A stretch of 64,000 nucleotides of DNA from Hyalella azteca (taxonomy: Eukaryota; Arthropoda; Malacostraca; Amphipoda; Hyalellidae). The position numbers and the translations under genes are program-made. The stretch covers positions 48,645 to 112,644 of the forward strand of contig NW_025936443.1 of NCBI RefSeq assembly GCF_000764305.2, read 5' to 3'. The notes under the pieces are model-generated. The model was not told the DNA's origin and ran no database searches. It worked only from the letters and a program-made list of their open reading frames with translations. This document shows, in pieces, positions 46,401 through 56,272 of the stretch (position 1 is the first letter of the stretch; each line of letters begins with the position of its first letter).

Positions 46401-47311
46401 TCTTTATTTTTATTAATATATTATAATATACTCAGCATATCAATACGGTACTTATACTTTTAATACGATATTATTTAACACTACAGTTGGTGCTGCGTGG
46501 CAAGCCGTCCCCACCGCGGTTCTTGGTTCACTTCAGCATCGTGCGTGGCCCGTACGGCGGCATGAAGGTGCTGCCTAACGTAGCTCAGCACGAGTTCACT
46601 GAGACGCTCACTGAGAGCTCCTGGAACCTGCTGCCTCTGGTCGACAGCGCCGAGTGCAACAGACTTCTTGCCAACCGCAACATTGACTTCAGGTGTTGTA
46701 TCTTGACTATTATACTTTGACAGAATTTCATCGATTTCAGGTATTGTGTCTTAACGATAATGTTTTGAGCGAATTACCTCAATTTAAGGGATTGTTGATA
46801 CATATAACACCTGGAGCGAATTGTTATGAAATCAGATTTCTTATCAAACTTGTTGGACGTGTGGCAACCAACTGTGGCTTTCATTGTCAAGGCGCAACGG
46901 TAGCCACTGGATTTTTTGGTAATATTTATTACTCATTATAAGGTGCCTGCTTGTTAATTACATTACAAGTACCACGAGGGACTAATGCTCACAAACTATC
47001 GCGTGCCGGCGGCTGTGCTACTAGTTGTTCAGATGTCAGCGTACAGTCAGAAAAATGAACGAAACTTTGTCCAAATTGCGATGCAATTTCTGCCAATGAG
47101 TAGGTCATCCTGACCCAGTTCGGTCTGGCAAAAAAGGCACGTCAGTGCTACGCCCGCTCTTTGCTCGTAATGTTGGCAATAAATTGTCCCTATTTGGACA
47201 ATGATCTATTCATTTTTCTGAGTGCATGAATAATTCATGGATAATTATAATTTAATCATTCATTTATCGTGCAGGATAGTGATGAGCCAGCAGCCGGTGA
47301 GCAGCCTCTGA
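34235..47311 (+). CDS. CYHR1: Cysteine and histidine-rich protein 1 (CYHR1/ZTRAF1), 8 exons
   Basis: Orthologue of the conserved animal zinc-finger protein CYHR1 (also ZTRAF1); the vertebrate protein is intracellular and its biochemistry is poorly defined. Exons 34235-34480, 35881-36013, 37948-38053, 43537-43645, 44259-44361, 45003-45163, 46487-46692 and 47275-47311 join in perfect phase to 366 residues, close to the usual family length. Order of parts: acidic, lysine-containing N-terminus ([10 protein letters not shown]); RING-like zinc domain ([30 protein letters not shown]); TRAF-type zinc finger ([33 protein letters not shown]); then the conserved C-terminal region ([51 protein letters not shown]). 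ATG 34235 is the first in frame after a stop. Exons 3 and 4 lie in a ~3 kb tandem duplication; the functional pair must be exon 3 of copy A and exon 4 of copy B. The last 12 residues (exon 8) are the least certain part. Confidence 0.92.
35881..36013 (+). CDS. CYHR1: CYHR1 exon 2
   Basis: Acceptor ATATTTCAG, donor TTAG|GTGAGA, 133 bp, phase 0 in and 1 out. Completes the [16 protein letters not shown] and CPNCR. Confidence 0.95.
36201..36944 (+). mobile_element. Non-autonomous hAT-type element, 744 bp, in CYHR1 intron 2
   Basis: 16-bp perfect terminal inverted repeats CAGGGGTCTCCAAACT and AGTTTGGAGACCCCTG are flanked by an exact 8-bp target-site duplication CCCTAGAG (36193-36200 and 36945-36952). 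The subterminal GGCCCGCGGGCCACATCCGG is typical of hAT elements of this kind. No transposase frame. Perfect ends and duplication suggest a fairly recent insertion. Confidence 0.93.
37598..37659 (+). CDS. Possible alternative last exon of CYHR1
   Basis: Acceptor TTTTTCATGCAG opens a frame in the phase left by exon 2 (phase 1), giving [20 protein letters not shown] and a TAA at 37657-37659. Used as a terminal exon it would make a RING-only product of about 147 residues. Short, so chance is possible. No AATAAA is seen nearby. Confidence 0.3.
37948..38053 (+). CDS. CYHR1: CYHR1 exon 3 (in duplication copy A)
   Basis: Acceptor CAATCAG, donor CGAAAG|GTTGGA, 106 bp, phase 1 in and 2 out. Encodes [10 protein letters not shown] and the first zinc-finger half. 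Only this copy has the acceptor and full 5' part. Confidence 0.93.
38540..39440 (-). pseudogene. Degenerate coding-like block, copy A
   Basis: Minus-strand frames here read like protein ([55 protein letters not shown]) but are broken by frameshifts. Homologous, independently broken frames lie at about 41840-42880 in copy B. Origin unknown; a retrotransposon or a processed host gene fragment would fit. Confidence 0.4.
39472..39697 (+). mobile_element. tRNA-derived SINE, 226 bp, only in copy A
   Basis: Absent from copy B, where ACAAGCATC runs straight into TTCTTG, so the insertion limits are clear. Contains a perfect B-box-like GGTTCGATCCC and a second GAGTTCGAGACC, with a box-A-like GGTTAAGCAC before the latter, suggesting a dimeric tRNA-like head. 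Only ~3 bp (ATC) of target duplication is evident. Confidence 0.7.
39828..39962 (+). mobile_element. MITE family 2 copy (copy A)
   Basis: Ends TTCGTCCTAATAG and CTATTTGGACAAT are near-inverted repeats (consensus TTGTCCAAATAG). The middle has GGGTCATCCTGACCCAGTTT. Relatives at 43061-43170 (copy B, right end deleted), 47066-47202 and 19790-19905. Confidence 0.55.
40346..40562 (+). pseudogene. Broken CYHR1 exon 4, copy A
   Basis: The acceptor CTCGCAG and the first 34 bases match the good exon 4, but after CTGGGC the frame meets TGA. About 47 exon bases are replaced by roughly 150 bases of the ~21-bp repeat (TAAATATCGTGCTAAATGTAC). The exon tail and the donor GAG|GTGCGT follow at 40531-40562. 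It cannot encode the zinc finger. Confidence 0.93.
40380..40900. repeat. ~21-bp minisatellite in and after the broken exon 4
   Basis: Tandem TAAATATCGTGCTAAATGTAC with variants, at 40380-40530 inside the exon copy and again more loosely at 40680-40900. Related repeats in copy B at 43740-43910 lie only outside the exon. Confidence 0.85.
41081..41139 (+). pseudogene. Truncated CYHR1 exon 3, copy B
   Basis: Only the last 59 of 106 bases of exon 3 are present, with the donor CGAAAG|GTTGGA but no acceptor before them (the preceding bases are the end of copy A). Confidence 0.9.
41147..41390. repeat. TTTGGACCATTTAGCCTTTC minisatellite
   Basis: About 11 copies of 20-22 bp directly after the truncated exon 3, apparently grown from the intron start GTTGGACCAT. 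Copy A has a single unit at the same place. Confidence 0.9.
41840..42880 (-). pseudogene. Degenerate coding-like block, copy B
   Basis: Counterpart of 38540-39440 with different frameshifts ([30 protein letters not shown]). Confidence 0.35.
43537..43645 (+). CDS. CYHR1: CYHR1 exon 4 (in duplication copy B)
   Basis: Acceptor TGTCGCAG, donor GAG|GTGCGT, 109 bp, phase 2 in and 0 out. Encodes [13 protein letters not shown] and HEADCKQRS, the second zinc-finger half. The only intact copy. Confidence 0.93.
44259..44361 (+). CDS. CYHR1: CYHR1 exon 5
   Basis: Acceptor CCTCTTTCAG, donor AATG|GTGAGT, 103 bp, phase 0 in and 1 out. Encodes a charged helix and [14 protein letters not shown], matching the family LLSFEKI block. 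Confidence 0.9.
45003..45163 (+). CDS. CYHR1: CYHR1 exon 6
   Basis: Acceptor TATACCTCAG, 161 bp to the first CAG|GTCAGA donor. Encodes [19 protein letters not shown] and ends DRYLSYQ. Three further in-frame donors follow (see the repeat). Confidence 0.9.
45164..45289 (+). repeat. In-frame duplications of the exon 6 donor
   Basis: Units 45164-45208 (45 bp), 45209-45253 (45 bp) and 45254-45289 (36 bp) each copy the end of exon 6, including CTACCTCTCATACCAG|GTCAGAG. All lengths are multiples of three with no stop. Using a later donor would add 15, 30 or 42 residues of the [15 protein letters not shown] type. Confidence 0.9.
46130..46486 (+). repeat. Duplicated exon 7 acceptors in intron 6
   Basis: CTACAG|TTGGTGCTGCG occurs at 46229 and 46357 as well as at the true site 46487, in units of 128 and 130 bp. 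The two upstream copies run into AT-rich sequence with stops after about 35 codons. Confidence 0.85.
46487..46692 (+). CDS. CYHR1: CYHR1 exon 7
   Basis: Acceptor CACTACAG, donor TTCAG|GTGTTG, 206 bp, phase 0 in and 2 out. Encodes [15 protein letters not shown] and [16 protein letters not shown], the best-conserved C-terminal block. About 48 bases downstream (from 46730) the donor region is repeated as GATTTCAG|GTATTG. Confidence 0.92.
47066..47202 (+). mobile_element. MITE family 2 copy in CYHR1 intron 7
   Basis: Ends TTTGTCCAAATTGCGATGC and CCTATTTGGACAATG; middle GGTCATCCTGACCCAGTTCG. No coding capacity. Confidence 0.55.
47275..47311 (+). CDS. CYHR1: CYHR1 exon 8 (last)
   Basis: Acceptor TTATCGTGCAG, phase 2 in, [11 protein letters not shown] and a TGA at 47309-47311. 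The join gives DFRIVMSQQ, resembling the family LRLFLFQ/FRLVMFQ ending. The alternative of reading through the exon 7 donor gives [11 protein letters not shown]. Confidence 0.65.
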
Positions 47312-47359
47312 ACGGCCCCTGCTACCGACCCTAGAATCACGTTCGGCCACCGCCCCCCA

Positions 47360-48119
47360 TGCTTTCTGCGCCTGTCCTTCCATCGCTGTCATTTCCACGT
47401 GGATTCTCTGTAGCCATTTCTGCGCCTGTCCTTCCATCGCTGTCATTTCCACGTGGAATCTCTGTAGCCATTTCTGCGCCTGTCCTTCCATCGCTGTCAT
47501 TTCTTCAGTTTGTTCGTAATGTTCTTTGTCGTACATTTGTAGCCTTAAAAGTTGGGCCAGTTTTAGTATCAGTACGTTTTCGATTTTTTTTGTTTTGTTT
47601 TGTGGTAAGCATTTTTTTCATTCTTAAAATACAAACCGTCTTGGAATGTCTCGTTTTCGCGATTTCCGTGGCGACACAAGGCATTGTTTTACAAATTTTC
47701 CCGAGGCTTCTTTTGTAATTCGTCGTCAGAGTTGACACAGTCTGATCACAGTGTTAACGAAAGTTCTGAATTTCATTTGAAGGTCCCGCATTTTATGTTT
47801 TATTATATTATGTTTATGTACGTGGACATTTTTTTTAATATTCCATATGCACTAAGGATGGGCCAAGTCTCATCATTACTCGTCTCTTCGATACTTATTG
47901 CATTGTTGCTCATGTCTTCACTACTCATCTCATCCTCACTTGTGACCTCTTCACTCGTCTTCGTTACTCGTGACCTCATTACATGTGTTTTCATTACTCA
48001 ACTCTTCGTTTCTTGTGTCTTCTTAATCATTTTCGTTTTTACGATTATTCTCAGCATATGGTTAGGGATGTTTTCCAGAAATCATTTTGTCTCTAAAACT
48101 AAAATTGAAAATTGCAAAC
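47360..48119 (+). repeat. Block after CYHR1 with a 54-bp minisatellite, copy 1
   Basis: Three units of CGCCTGTCCTTCCATCGCTG plus TCATTTCCAC-GTGGATTCTC-TGTAGCCATTTCTG. Then come unique landmarks (GTTCTTTGTCGTACATTTGT, ACAAACCGTCTTGGAA, CCCGAGGCTTCT, ATCATTTTGTCTCTAAAACT) that recur in the same order at 56273-57041. It begins 50 bases after the CYHR1 stop and may be its 3' UTR. Confidence 0.8.
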
Positions 48120-51100
48120 TAAATTTAAATGATTATATTTTATTTATTTGTTTAAAACATATTATTTATTTCTCATTTGGAAGTTAAATCACCAATTAAT
48201 TGTTCGTTGACAATTTATTTCTCTAGATGATATTCTACATCTGTATATACCGCAAAATACTTGCCAGATATTTGAGAAGGATCTCTTCCGTAGATGTAGT
48301 TGTGCATAGTTTCTAAGTGGCTTCATTTAGTGTTTTGTGTTACTCTTCTCTAGAATATTTCTTTTCGTCAGTTACTTGGATTAATTGTAATTGACTGAGT
48401 AGCTATTTTTGTCAGAGATTGCTTCTGTGGCAAACTTGAGTTGTGGCAGCTTGATTTTCTATTATTGGCTAGAACATGTAAATATTATTGGCTTGAACAT
48501 GTAAATTGTCTCGAGCAAATATTGGGTGCGAGTAACACACGTAACTGTTTGTGTTCACTGATAGGTCAATCTGATAATTGAGGTAACTGTCACTCAATTA
48601 TGGCTTCTTGTTTGCCACGATAACTTGACTATTTCACTGCTTAGGTTTTCATGTCTTCCTTTTGGCTGTGTCTTGGGATTATTTATCGCGTTAACCATCC
48701 TCAGCATCAAGTGGAACTCCGTAGTCCTAAGCACTGAGACCAGCGCACTAACTATGAATATTCAGCCGTCCTTAGTATTTATTTTTTTTGTATGTGTATC
48801 AGAAAATTCATGTATGCCTGTCAAATCAAATCCCTTCCCTTGAATTTTAGACACAAAGCTTACCATTCTGCTACCGCCTGGAAAGTTTTTGATGGTAACG
48901 TCTTGAATAAGTTTCCTTCGTTCACAAGCCAAAATCCTCTGTGTCACGGTCGCACTAGGTAATGCTAGGAATCTGCGTTACCTTCATGTAATCGGACCGA
49001 TATAATCATTCACCGTATCGGAAATACCCAATGAGGAAGTCCAAAACATTGTCTGCGGATGCTTTAACTGCACTTAGAAGCCTATAACTTGCTGTACCGT
49101 CAATAAACTCGGGTTAAAAAACCCTCAGACAGATAACCTGCCATTAACTGAAGCCCTGGTGCAATATCTCATACAGGAAATGTTCAAAAGATACATTTTT
49201 ATTACTTATGTTTATCATCCCTTCGTCTCTCGGAACTACTGCTGTAATGGTTTTGCTTGAAATATTTTGTGTAGAAATCTCTGAGTTGAGCTTTATCTCT
49301 TCTATGTCATACTTAGATCTCTGCATAAACCCTCATGTTAGACCGATTAATCTCGCCCGAATCTCATTCTAAAAACGGCGTATCCCATATAATTGTTTCA
49401 CTGCCGTTTTATCAGTCACTTGGAATGGTTTCTGAATTTTTTGTTATTGCTACCTAAATTATTGTGATGAATATATACTTATGGTGCGAGCTATTCTGTT
49501 TAGTTATGCTTTTCGTTGCAGGTTCCGGTACATTTAATTTTTATTTTTTTATTTAAATTTAATTTAATTGCCAAAATATTTAACGATTGTAGTAGTTGAA
49601 GTAGGTTATGATAGCTCGCCATAATGAGATTTTAGATTGTAAAGTTGTCTCTTGTAATTGCGTTTTTGGTTCTATTGCTCATGATGTGTTAGCCTAGATA
49701 ACATTTGTTTGTCGAGTAAAAATAGTTCAGGTTTAGATAACATTTGTTTGTCGAGTAAAAATAGTTCAGGTACTTGATTTGCAAGTCTACATTAGATTTA
49801 CCGCTCTTATTTAAGTGTAAGACAATTACAATTTAGGTCTAAGAATAGATCTATAGAGCCGACCATGAGTTATTTGAAGACGTTAATGCCGGTTGTCAAG
49901 AATATATGAACAGGACTGCGTCCTGCAGCATCCGACGATCATGTGGTGTGTCCAGTATCACCATTTCACATGAGGCTTATTGGAATAACTGCTTCTGTTA
50001 TGCTTTAATTTAACCTATTTTATAATAAACTATGCACTCAAGGCGTATGTCATTGCCAGCTGAATCAATAGCTTCGTTGTTAATTACGTCAACATTGGTT
50101 TCGATTTGAGAAACTTGGGCGTAGAAAACGTGCTGAAATTAACATTTAGCGCTCTATTAAAATTGAAGCGGGCAGAAAAACTTACGACATCGCTCACAGT
50201 AGCGTATTGTCAATAAATGTTGTTCTTGTTAATTTTGTCGGAACCAATTCTATGTGAGAAAATAATGCTTGGAAAACCTGCTGTGGAAATTCGTCCCTAA
50301 TGTCAGCAGTGGGTTCGTGAGCGATTTTCATGCTCGTTCCGTTATCCAGGGCTAACATAGGGGCCTTTTTACAGCCTAATTAGCCCACTTGGGCCTTTTC
50401 AATTATGTGTGTTACCAAAAATCTATGACGACTTTAAACTTTGCGTACTTTTTTAACGGTTAAAAATGTAATTACTCAACCGCATTTCACAAATTTTCTG
50501 ACAAATATTGAACCGGAGCCGGTTTTGGTCTTTTTTTTTTTTAGCGTATTTGACCGTTTCCTCTTGCCATCATCCGGCCTCCCTGAATCCATAGCAAAAA
50601 CACAGACCGCTCAAGAAAAGTTCACTCGACAGCCATACTGTAATGTCAATAAAATAATTGTTCATCTCTCCCGTTTATTTTCGCTTTCTTTAATAAAAAT
50701 ATGAAGCTAAAGTTCAGTCACGTAATGCCTTTGGTATCAACGATGACATGACGATATTGTAACTCATGAGCGGCCTTCAGCTGTCTATCTCGGCTGCGGT
50801 CGTATACAACATAATCTAGATTCTAGACAAACTAAGAGGAGATAATAGTCAAAGATATCATAGAATTCATAGGAGATAATAATCAAAGAGGAGATAATCG
50901 TCCGAATATTAATACGATTGAGCAATATTAATGTAATTGAAACGTTAATAGGATAATAATATCGTCAGTTCCGTTCGCTTTGATAGTCACATTGATAGAC
51001 TAAGAGCTGCATATCATCTCTAAACAGCCAAGTTTGGGGTCTTAAGTCAATGAATCTCGAGCGGTAGCTACTAGCAGCACACATCCACACATCTGTATTC

Positions 51101-52925
51101 TGAATTTTTGTACTCAAGAGGAATTTTGGGTGTCAGTAAAAAAAAACACGAATTGTCATGAAATATACCAGCTTAATTTTCAATAATAATTTATGCCGAA
51201 GCATCTTAGAACACTAAATTTCTCATAATACTCAAACTCTTACACAAAATAGTTCGCTACCAATGATTAAGGTTTAGTAAAGTTAACTATGAGATCGAAT
51301 ATCGCCATGAATGTGGATGACACGTCATCCTTGATACAGAAGACCTTCTGTTACTGTGAAATTTAGCTTGAATTACTATTTGGCTTGTTACTTTTGCTGC
51401 CACCCTTGAATGATGAAAACCCTACTTAATGTTACTAACTAGGTGCTGTATTTGCTTTCACACTCCTAGCCCAGTAGTGGTCTGCTGCGGAATATCTTCC
51501 TTATAATAATTAAAAGCGGATTATTATTTCTACTTCTTGCTGGCATGTCAGTGCAGTAACGCAATTTAAATTCAGCCGATATTTACCTTAGTACAGTGCG
51601 GAAGACTTTCTACTGTCTTTCAGGACCAAACAATGACTACATTAATTTTTTTCCTCGTCAAATATTATAAACAAAATACTCGTATACCTGGATTCAGCTC
51701 ATATAGAACTGAGCACAACGTTATATCATCATGTTGACCACAGCACAAGTGTTGTGATCAATTACATATACAGATATACTGCTTTGCTCACATGTGTCCG
51801 AACCCATGTTGGCCGACAAGAGAAAAGTACTAAATTGCAGGGAAAGACTTATATCTATCGAATCTGTTTTTTAAAAACTACGGTACTAATCGTGCTCCTA
51901 CGTACGCAGCATACATTTACGATCATAAAAATGATGAAGCTTCTTAAGAAAATACCACATATATCACTGGATTTGCTTTTTCAAGGGACTTTACCAGCTG
52001 ATGCGTTTATCATTGAAAATATCATATTATAATAAATAGCTAGGAACGACCATGGTCCCAACCATGGTTGTACGTATCTACGCATATGCGTATTTTTATA
52101 AAAAAAAAAGAATTAAGGCAGATATCTGAAATCCTAAATATCTGCAATGAATTTATATGAATTTGAAGAAAATAACTATACGCAACTGGTTAATGTCGTA
52201 AAGAAGCCATGTGAAAATGCTCATAAAAAATCAACATTTTGCATGTAACAATATTATTTCGTATATCAATTCAACAGGCCACACTACATAACGCTACTAT
52301 AATCATATCAGTTGATTGAAACAAATTGAAGCGTGACATTCCCTCATGCAATTTTCTTTGCATTTATGCTGCGAGGATGAAGCAGTAAGGACTTGCACAC
52401 GATAAACGGCAAAGGTCACGTGCATTCGTAAAACTTTCCGATCTCGTGTCTATCTGAGTGATGATTTAGCAACATAAACTGCATGTTTTTGAAGAGACGC
52501 GTCTATTTATACTTTTTCGGTGTGTCTTACACGCCATTAACGTTTCTTTTCTTTCTTAGGTCTTTGACAGACAGCGAACTATTTCACGCTTGAAATCTGC
52601 GCTGAGCTGAGCGACCTTGCTTGGAGCACAAGTGTGCCTGCCAAAGGTTCGAGAGTTGCATCGTTAACACTAGCCTCTTGCACGCATGGGCGCCTTACAT
52701 TTTGCAGAACATCAGGCGATCAAAATTAAAAACTACTTCATCACCGTAGTTTGATCCAATCATATCTTTATCATACCAACAAGTATTGAAAATTCCGCTA
52801 TCCTTTAAATATTATTAACATTCATCCCAAAAATATCAATTAATGATTGGAAAGGCAGAAAACGCACGTATTCGGAACTGGGAACGAAAGACTCACAAAT
52901 TCAGCCGACGTGATGAAACAGAAGA
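48120..52925. other. AT-rich region downstream of CYHR1
   Basis: A 41-bp duplication lies at about 49694-49770 (unit contains AGATAACATTTGTTTGTCGA). No supported gene; scattered short frames only. The first AATAAA after CYHR1 is near 49.1 kb. Confidence 0.4.
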
Positions 52926-53084
52926 ATGAAGTTTGAAAAAGATTATTTCGTCATCATATGTAATGATATTTTCCATAAAACACCTAAACTTGAAAATTTT
53001 CTCAGACCAGGGACTGTTCGTTCGGTGGACAGAGTGTTTGATAAACTCGCATTTTCTAACAGTGTTGTCGAACGCATTCTGTGA
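52926..53084 (+). pseudogene. Possible caspase-like p20 fragment
   Basis: A 52-residue frame, MKFEKDYFVIICNDIFHKTP, then LENFLRPGTVRSVDRVFDKL. It resembles the start of a caspase catalytic domain: hydrophobic strand, N-x-x-F, then R-x-GT-x(3)-D-x(3)-F-x-x-L-x-F. A donor-like CATTCT|GTGAGA sits at its end. The catalytic His and Cys blocks were not found downstream, so it is an exon or fragment at best. Could be chance. Confidence 0.3.
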
Positions 53085-54898
53085 GAGAGCAACCTTGAAG
53101 CTACACGAGACACTCGGAGTCTATTTACGTGAGTTTCTGAGAGGGAAATGTTTATGCATGACGATCCGAGTTGATCCGGATTTCTATCAAAACGTTCGGT
53201 TAAAATTTATTGTGAATCATCAGTAAGACCTAATTAAGATCGCTCAAGGGGAACTTAATAATTATTGGACATGATTTAATTTAAACCACATTTTAATTTA
53301 TGATACAATAATACAGCAGGAAAATTTAATAATGAGAAGTAGCATTTAAATTTCTAATTCTGAAAATTATAATTGAATAGTCTGTGATAAATTTGAATCA
53401 TCATCGTAAATCCTGATTATGCGATGCTTCATTCCCCTTTCAGGTAATTTAATTGTGAAGTTGTAAACAATAATTTAGCGGGCATGAAGATATAAACTGT
53501 TGGGGAAGCTTCTCAAACAAATGAAAACACTCCTATGGCGTTAGCGTTATGCAGAGTAAGGAAATAGACTCAGTATTTTGTCTCCTTATTACAATCTTTT
53601 TGTTGCCAGCGGCATGTGCTCTGAGAAGCATAAGTAGAATACAAGCCACTCTGTACAAGCCAAATAACACCGTGTTTTTTCTTAGTTGAAAAAGATTTCC
53701 AAAATGAGGATACTACATTTTTGTCCCGTAGGCGTTCACGAGATGGAACAGCGCATGCAAGATCTTGCAGTTGTGGAATGAAGATGCCCACACTTCTCAC
53801 TAATAGATTGTAGGAACTCTCTACTCTCCGTATTCTAGGTACTTTAAGAGATTACTTAAATACTACTCACCTAATGAAATAACTGCATTTGCACTGCGAC
53901 GAAGATGTACATCAATAATATAATTTCATCCGATAAGTACGTATAGAATGAGCTAGTATCATACGGCGCAGGAAGACACGAATTATTTGCTTTATTTGCA
54001 AATTTGGGATGAGAGACGATGTTTTACGAAGCATTATAACTTGTGAACATTTGAAGGATTTTTTCAAATGAAGGAGAAATTCGAAGTCATAAGATAAATA
54101 TCAAGAGGCGGTCACTCAATGTTACTATTTCGGGCAAAATTTTGAAAGTATTTAAATAATAATTTACATTAAAGAAATAATGTTATTTCAACTAAATTCG
54201 GTTACAAAGCAACGAATAATAAAAATTCATGGTTTAAATAGACTGGATAATTCTAAGAATTTAGAAATGCCCGAAAATTAGGCTTAGGTAGGTAAGCCTA
54301 ACAGGCCGTTATAGCGAGAGGTGAAGTAAGAAGACACGTGGCACACGCGGCCTAAATCACGAACAATATTTTATCTAATCCTAATTCTTGCTTGTGCATA
54401 GAAATGTGAGGTTGTCTGTTTATAAACAGATTCAACATTCCAATGCGTAAATGATAAATAATTTAAATCGAATAGAATCATATTTAATACGAAATTGACA
54501 CAGATTTTTACTTTTGCTCACACAAACATCTTGGTAAAACAACGTCAGTATATCAATAATTATTGTTCAGCAGTGGAATTTTTCCTTTCATTCCTGGTTC
54601 TCGTGAAAGCACGGCTTAGCATCTGGCAATTTGCAACTCGGTTGTGAACGGCCACAGGTTTGTGAGCTTCAGGTGACGTGTGTTTAAACCGGTCGGCCCT
54701 GATCATGATGAGTCATGACGAGATCACGAGAAAAACCTGTCGAATTTATCAAGGGCACTGATAATCACAGAATGCTTCAACATACACAAGAAAATTTATT
54801 TACCTTCAGTTAAATTGATGCTTAGTTGTATGTTGAGAGGAATGAAGCCATCGCTTTGACTGATTCAATTCCAGTAGACGTTGTCACGGTCACGACAC
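53085..54898. other. No gene recognised
   Basis: AT-rich; a 76-codon minus frame at 53570-53800 has no family resemblance. Confidence 0.4.
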
Positions 54899-55232
54899 CG
54901 ATTCGACACTTCAGCGAACTCGCCTGCGAGCTCGAATGCAAAACCTAACTTCTTTTTCAACTGTGGCACGCATAACTCGTTCAATTATGAACGGATTTTA
55001 TTCAAATTTGAAAATTAAGTTAGGTTTTCCGTATTAACAAAAAAGTTATTGATGTAAAAATCTGAAAAAATTCCCCCCGCACAATACTGATATTATCTAC
55101 TTATATTTCAAATTTGAATAAAATCCGTTCATAATTGAACGAGTTATGCGTGCCACAGTTGAAAAAGAAGTTAGGTTTTGCATTCGAGCTCGCAGGCGAG
55201 TTCGCAGGCGAGTTCGCTGAAGTGTCGAATCG
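54899..55232. mobile_element. Fold-back element with ~110-125-bp inverted arms
   Basis: Left arm from CCGATTCGACACTTCAGCGA, right arm ending CTGAAGTGTCGAATCGG. The arms are near-perfect inverted copies through AAAACCTAACTTC and GAACGGATTTTATTCAAATT, with a ~95-bp spacer. The right arm has one extra CAGGCGAGTTCG. No coding capacity. Confidence 0.85.
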
Positions 55233-56272
55233 GTCATTCAACGTCGTTAAAAATTACACTGTCTAGTTATTTGGTTTAATCATGTGGATATTTAGCTAAG
55301 TTAATGCTAAAAGCATTTTTTAATATCGTCCATAGAAAACGTTCCCATGAGTTATACTATTTAATTTGAGCGAGATGAACCAAAATGGAAATTTAAGCAG
55401 GCAACTTAACTTTAGGTAGTTAAGTTCTATAAAAATTTTACTTAACTGTTCCCGGTGCTTATATACTCGTCAATTTTTTTCAGGTGGGTAACACAGCATC
55501 CTGGAAGAATTTAATGTAAGGATGAGTAACAGCTTCTTTTAATATATACGGCAGTGTGGGGAGCTTGATTAATATATTTGCATATTTTAGAAAGTTTTAT
55601 TTATATATGGACTACCGGCTACCGACACGGGGCCAACTGAGCCAATATCCAAATGGAAATAATAAAGCTATATCAATAAATTATGGTTGGGGATGTAGGT
55701 TCGCTTTGCATTCATAAATCTCAATTTTTTGTGTCATAAGGTCGTTGATCGCCATCGGACTATGAGGAATAGCTTAGTTTGTGCTGAATTTTTCTTCAAC
55801 TAATTGCATGTTCAATAATGTTATTATATATAGCACTCCCGTCAGTACATTAAGTTTGTATAAATTCATGAAATAATATGATATATTTTGGCTTGTGAGC
55901 CCTTGCAATTAGTAGTAGAAGTCGGTAGTATTTGAAATCTTAAAGGTGGCTGGAGATTAGTATGTGGACAGCATTACCTGATGATAATTTCAAAGCTTTT
56001 GTAAAAGGAAATCGAGAAAAAATATTTCACTTATTCAGAAAATGGATTTTAGCCGCTATCAAAAATGCAACGCACGTAAAGAGTCTATATCTCAGAAGTC
56101 TTAGCCGTATTTATCCAATAAAATATTCAAATAAGCTGGAGTTGCTCTCAGCTGGGCACTACGAGGTTCGGGTTGAATGCATGTGCTGTAGTGCGGTGAT
56201 CATCTTCGGCTGATCAGGCGCGTTGCATGCGCATGCCTTCCTCGAGTTGGACGTTGATTGTCTAGTACTANT
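55233..56272. other. No gene recognised
   Basis: AT-rich; an 83-codon plus frame at 55962-56213 lacks domain resemblance. Ends at a single N (56271). Confidence 0.4.

Noticed and set aside
50441..50704. 87-codon plus-strand frame
   Set aside because: Low-complexity phenylalanine run from a T-rich tract, with no family resemblance.
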